A stretch of 17,997 bases of DNA from JBEKYD01 sp049509915 (GTDB lineage: Bacteria > Acidobacteriota > Terriglobia > Bryobacterales > Bryobacteraceae): the NCBI GenBank assembly GCA_049509915.1, contig JBEKZL010000157.1, positions 1 through 17,997 on the forward strand. The letters run 5' to 3'. Below the pieces are notes generated by a model. It saw nothing but the letters and a program-made list of their open reading frames with translations, was not told where the DNA came from and made no database searches. Positions 15,806-17,997 of this stretch are shown here, one piece after another (the first letter of the stretch is position 1; each line of letters starts with the position of its first letter). Made by a program: the position numbers and the translations under genes.

Positions 15806-16066
15806 TTACCGGCGCTTCTTCGCCCGCGCTATCGGCCCCCAGAAGCCCTCCGCGGCCATCCGCCGGGCCTCCCGCTCGATACTGCCGACCAGGACAGTGC
15901 GATAGACGCCATCCTCCGCGGGGCGGCCGCCGTACCGGAGAAGCAAGTCCCGCAGCCGGCCGGTGTCGTCGTCTTCGACGGTGAATCCGTCCCACACGCC
16001 GTTCACGACGTAAGGGCGCATCCCGTGTTTCAGACTCTCCTCGCGAACTCTTCGTCGCTCTTTCAC
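15806..16066 (-). CDS. Small hypothetical protein
   Basis: An 86-residue protein with no family I recognise. GTG 16066 has GGAGG four bases upstream, which I prefer to ATG 16087 (no ribosome binding site) and ATG 16021. The N-terminus is highly basic (KERRRVREE), the middle is more ordinary (RPYVVNGVWDGFTVEDDDTGRL in two parts), and the C-terminus is helical and basic, ending IARAKKRR. The protein is soluble and has no signal peptide. It precedes proC by about 110 bases on the same strand. Confidence 0.55.
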   Translation of the reverse strand: MKERRRVREESLKHGMRPYVVNGVWDGFTVEDDDTGRLRDLLLRYGGRPAEDGVYRTVLVGSIEREARRMAAEGFWGPIARAKKRR

Positions 16067-16135
16067 AAAACCTCCAGCCCGACGCATGGCTCACCGCCGC
16101 GGGCGATGTGACAATGTGACAAAAACGGAGGCCAT

Positions 16136-16312
16136 TTCTCTGCGTGTGACGGACTGTTCTCCGATCTGGCCGGTCGCGGACTGGACTTCCGACAACTGCA
16201 TCTGAATCTCATCGATGGCAGCAAAGCCCTGCGAGGTGGAGTGCGAAAGTATTGTGGAGATAGCAGTCCGATTCTCCGTTGTCAGCTTCATAAGCGCCGC
16301 AATATCGTTGGC
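16136..16312 (-). pseudogene. Fragment of a methyl-accepting chemotaxis protein signalling domain
   Basis: About 59 codons read NDIAALMKLTTENRTAIST, then AAIDEIQMQLSEVQSATGQI and EQSVTRREMA, a heptad-patterned stretch resembling the C-terminal helix of a chemotaxis receptor, where EEQSVTTREI-type sequences are common. Upstream of it (towards 16489) the open frame is only the antisense of the IS256-type transposase, so the receptor gene is cut at about base 16312. No receptor sensor domain or conserved hairpin tip is present. Confidence 0.55.
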
Positions 16313-16750
16313 CGCTTCGCCGACGAGGAGCAGGCCGGCTGGGATCGCCGCCTGGCTAATGCCTACGACCTTCGCAGTTATCGTGAAGCAAAGGCAGCCC
16401 TGCTGCGCATTCACGACGAGCTGGGTCGCGTCAATCCGAGCGCGGCCCGCAGCCTGGAGGAAGGGTTGGAAGAAACGCTGACCCTTCACCGCTTGAAGGT
16501 GCCGGTGGAACTCTGGAAGACGCTACGCAGTACCAATGTCATCGAGTCGGCGTTCTCGATCGTTCGCAAGGTTTGCCGCAATGTGAAGCGGTGGCGGCCG
16601 GGCAATCAAATCGAACGCTGGGTTGGTTCCGGACCCTCCGTTGCCGAGAAGCAGTTCCGTCGTATCGACGGGCATCGGGCTTTACCCGGCCTTCTGGCAG
16701 CTCTCGAGGCCGATCTCAAGCAGCCCAAAACGAACGCTCGGGTTGCCTGA
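16313..16750 (+). mobile_element. IS256-family (mutator-type) transposase, C-terminal fragment
   Basis: The last roughly 145 residues of a mutator-type transposase are present. Recognisable segments are SYREAKAALLRIHDELGRVN, SAARSLEEGLEETLTLHRL, LRSTNVIESAFSIVRKVCRN and KRWRPGNQIERW, ending with AEKQFRRIDGHRALPGLLA. The TNVIES segment with its glutamate corresponds to the third acidic residue of the DDE catalytic triad. The N-terminal two thirds, with the two catalytic aspartates, are missing. The fragment joins a chemotaxis-receptor scrap at about 16312. The right end of the element probably lies within about 60 bases after the stop (around 16790-16805), but I could not define an inverted repeat because the left end is absent. 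Confidence 0.85.
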
Positions 16751-16962
16751 AGGGTAGATAATGGTCCGGAGAGCCATCCCGAATTTCAACGGAAAAACGG
16801 ACATCCTCATTTCAAACCGGTGGAGGATAAGTAGGTGTTGACGGCAATCCTCTTTTGGGATATTCTGACGGCGCCCAGGCAAACCACGGTGCGACACGCG
16901 CCTGGGCTAATCCAATGCGAAGAATTGCCAGATCCGTTCCGGCGAACGGCCGGAAGCCGCGA

Positions 16963-17178
16963 TCAAAGCCCGCGGACCAGATCCTCGATCCGCACGTCCA
17001 GCGGGTCGGCCAGGATCTTGAGCATCTGAAGTGTGACGTTGCTCTCGCCGCGCTCGATTTCGCCCACGTGCGCGCGGTGCAGGCCGGTGCGGTCCGCGAA
17101 CACGTCCTGCGACCAGCCATGCTTTTTACGCAGCGCGCGGACCTTCGCCCCGACCTTTTCCTGGATGGCTTGCACCAA
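16963..17178 (-). CDS. XRE-family helix-turn-helix regulator
   Basis: A 71-residue single-domain Cro/CI-type DNA-binding protein. The five-helix pattern is clear: VGAKVRALRKKHGWSQDVFA, then DRTGLHRAHVGEIERGESN with the recognition helix around HRAHVGEIE, then TLQMLKILADPLDVRIEDLV. The start is TTG 17178 or the adjacent GTG 17175; neither has a clear ribosome binding site. It is divergent from the membrane-anchored protein gene at 17276, and a perfect 14-base palindrome lies between them, so I infer that it controls itself and perhaps that neighbour. Small XRE proteins of this type also serve as antitoxins or as phage and restriction regulators, but no partner is visible here. Confidence 0.88.
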   Translation of the reverse strand: MVQAIQEKVGAKVRALRKKHGWSQDVFADRTGLHRAHVGEIERGESNVTLQMLKILADPLDVRIEDLVRGL

Positions 17179-17202
17179 AGCAGTGTGGGGCTAGTCTGCT
17201 TT

Positions 17203-17224
17203 TAACCATACTGGTTATAACCAG
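17203..17224. promoter_or_regulatory. Palindromic operator candidate for the XRE regulator
   Basis: CTGGTTATAACCAG at 17211-17224 is a perfect 14-base palindrome, and an AACCA half-site at 17204-17208 gives a second, imperfect AACCA...TGGTT pair overlapping it. The site lies 33 bases before the regulator start and about 50 bases before the divergent gene, where a Cro-type repressor would be expected to bind. Confidence 0.55.
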
Positions 17225-17275
17225 CGGAGCGACGGCGCGAATGAGCATCTGGCCGGCGAAGCAGGAGAAATCCGC

Positions 17276-17899
17276 ATGAACGTCAAAGAGGGCATGCGCC
17301 GGCTCGGAATTCTGCTCGGGGCGTGCGGAGCGATTCTGGGCGGGTGTGTCGGCTACAGCTACGCCGACGCGCAATGGGTGATTCGAGAGCGCCATAAGAC
17401 CCTTGAAACCCTGACGGCATCGCCTACAATGCAAAAGGTAGCGAAGGTAGCTAAGATCGCAGTTGCGTCAATCAACCAGCCCGGTGTTTCGCTTGAGGTT
17501 GGAAGTCGCATCAGCGCGGCCCTCGCCACCAAATTGAGTGATGACGCACTTCTCAACGCACTGAGCCAGGCTTCCTTCTTAGCGTCCCGGATTGCTGACA
17601 CTCAGCTATGGGACTATACCGACCATGAGATCGCGCAATATATTGAACAGCGCTATGCCGGCAAAGGGTCGTCTGGGACGCCGGGTGATTTTCTTTCCGA
17701 CCACCGCGGGCCTCGATGGGACCGACCAAATGAAGGCTGGAGGGTGTGGGACGCGCATATCGGCGCTGAGGGCGATGCCGCCGGCGACATCATCCTCCTC
17801 AAGGCGCATCCGCTCCTCGAAGGGAACCACGATCGGATTAGCAGTGTTCACCTCGATGCGTCTAGCCCCAATACTGTTCACTTAACAACATTTTCGTGA
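17276..17899 (+). CDS. Membrane-anchored hypothetical protein
   Basis: A 207-residue protein of no family I can name. Residues 10-29 form a hydrophobic segment (LGILLGACGAILGGCVGY) after a basic start, so it is exported or anchored. LGGC at 21-24 resembles a lipobox with Cys24, although Gly at the -2 position is not ideal, so a plain membrane anchor is the alternative. The remainder is soluble and mostly helical (TLTASPTMQKVAKVAKIAVA) with a polar C-terminal third. ATG 17276 has GGAG eight bases upstream. It is overlapped (ATGA) by a 12-codon open frame starting at 17241. The KTSC-domain gene follows on the same strand 42 bases downstream, so the two may be cotranscribed. Confidence 0.75.
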   Translation: MNVKEGMRRLGILLGACGAILGGCVGYSYADAQWVIRERHKTLETLTASPTMQKVAKVAKIAVASINQPGVSLEVGSRISAALATKLSDDALLNALSQASFLASRIADTQLWDYTDHEIAQYIEQRYAGKGSSGTPGDFLSDHRGPRWDRPNEGWRVWDAHIGAEGDAAGDIILLKAHPLLEGNHDRISSVHLDASSPNTVHLTTFS

Positions 17900-17917
17900 T
17901 ATTCCGTTCTGGGGCGA

Positions 17918-17938
17918 ATGCCTCCAACAAGGAGGTAT
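17918..17938 (+). promoter_or_regulatory. Hairpin enclosing the ribosome binding site of the KTSC gene
   Basis: ATGCCTCC (17918-17925) can pair with GGAGGTAT (17931-17938) around an AACAA loop, giving eight pairs with one G-U. The GGAGG Shine-Dalgarno sequence of the next gene is the 3' arm, so folding would hide it. Confidence 0.5.
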
Positions 17939-17941
17939 CCC

Positions 17942-17997
17942 ATGCGCGTTGCCATTGTGGAGTCAACCACCCTTGCGACGGTTGGCTACGACGAAAA
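17942..17997 (+). CDS. KTSC-domain protein, N-terminal start only
   Basis: The window ends 56 bases into this gene. ATG 17942 is preceded by GGAGG at a six-base spacing. The visible residues RVAIVESTTLATVGYDE match the start of the KTSC domain, in which a VESS-x-ATVGYD type beginning is typical. KTSC proteins are small (about 70 residues) and of uncertain function. The identification rests on only 18 residues. Confidence 0.6.
   Translation, partial: MRVAIVESTTLATVGYDE

Noticed and set aside
16313..16489. Minus-strand continuation of the chemotaxis-receptor frame
   Set aside because: It is the antisense of the transposase, which has strong family motifs in the plus-strand frame.

Overview
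The window is high-GC bacterial DNA. The ISKra4-type and IS256-type transposase remnants, a KTSC-domain protein and several glycosyltransferases with many domains suggest a large, rearranged genome of the Acidobacteriota (Solibacter/Bryobacter-like) kind. No rRNA or marker gene is present, so this is only a tentative inference.

Left part (1-3.5 kb): the tail of an ISKra4-family transposase lies against a headless and tailless glycosyltransferase fragment. That fragment meets, tail to tail near base 1105, a valyl-tRNA synthetase gene that has lost its C-terminal region. This looks like a rearrangement scar or a misassembly.

Central part (3.5-12.8 kb) is the interesting locus. On the minus strand, a near-consensus sigma-70 promoter drives a small exported-looking protein (133 aa). 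It has a Tat-like leader, about 60 residues made mostly of Thr runs punctuated by Pro-Arg, and a Phe-Pro-Pro/His tail. Directly behind it are a GT2-TPR glycosyltransferase, a GT2 glycosyltransferase that overlaps it by 8 bases, and a 1,501-residue protein carrying GT11, GT4, a beta-rich linker domain and GT61. A separate GT4 gene sits upstream. A PqqD-like (RiPP recognition element type) gene with its own near-consensus promoter is transcribed divergently beyond a decayed glycosyltransferase gene. My reading is that the Thr-rich protein is the acceptor for a dedicated O-glycosylation pathway, so that the product is a mucin-like surface or secreted glycoprotein. The PqqD-like protein may act as a peptide chaperone. 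This is inference from gene order and composition.

Right part (12.8-18 kb): this part is gene-poor and decayed. It holds a flavoprotein-reductase fragment, a small two-helix membrane protein with a strong ribosome binding site, a lipocalin-like protein, a proC pseudogene (lost start codon plus a frameshifting deletion), a small unknown gene, a chemotaxis-receptor scrap joined to a 5'-truncated IS256-type transposase, an XRE regulator with a palindromic operator candidate, a membrane-anchored unknown protein, and the start of a KTSC-domain gene whose ribosome binding site lies in a hairpin.
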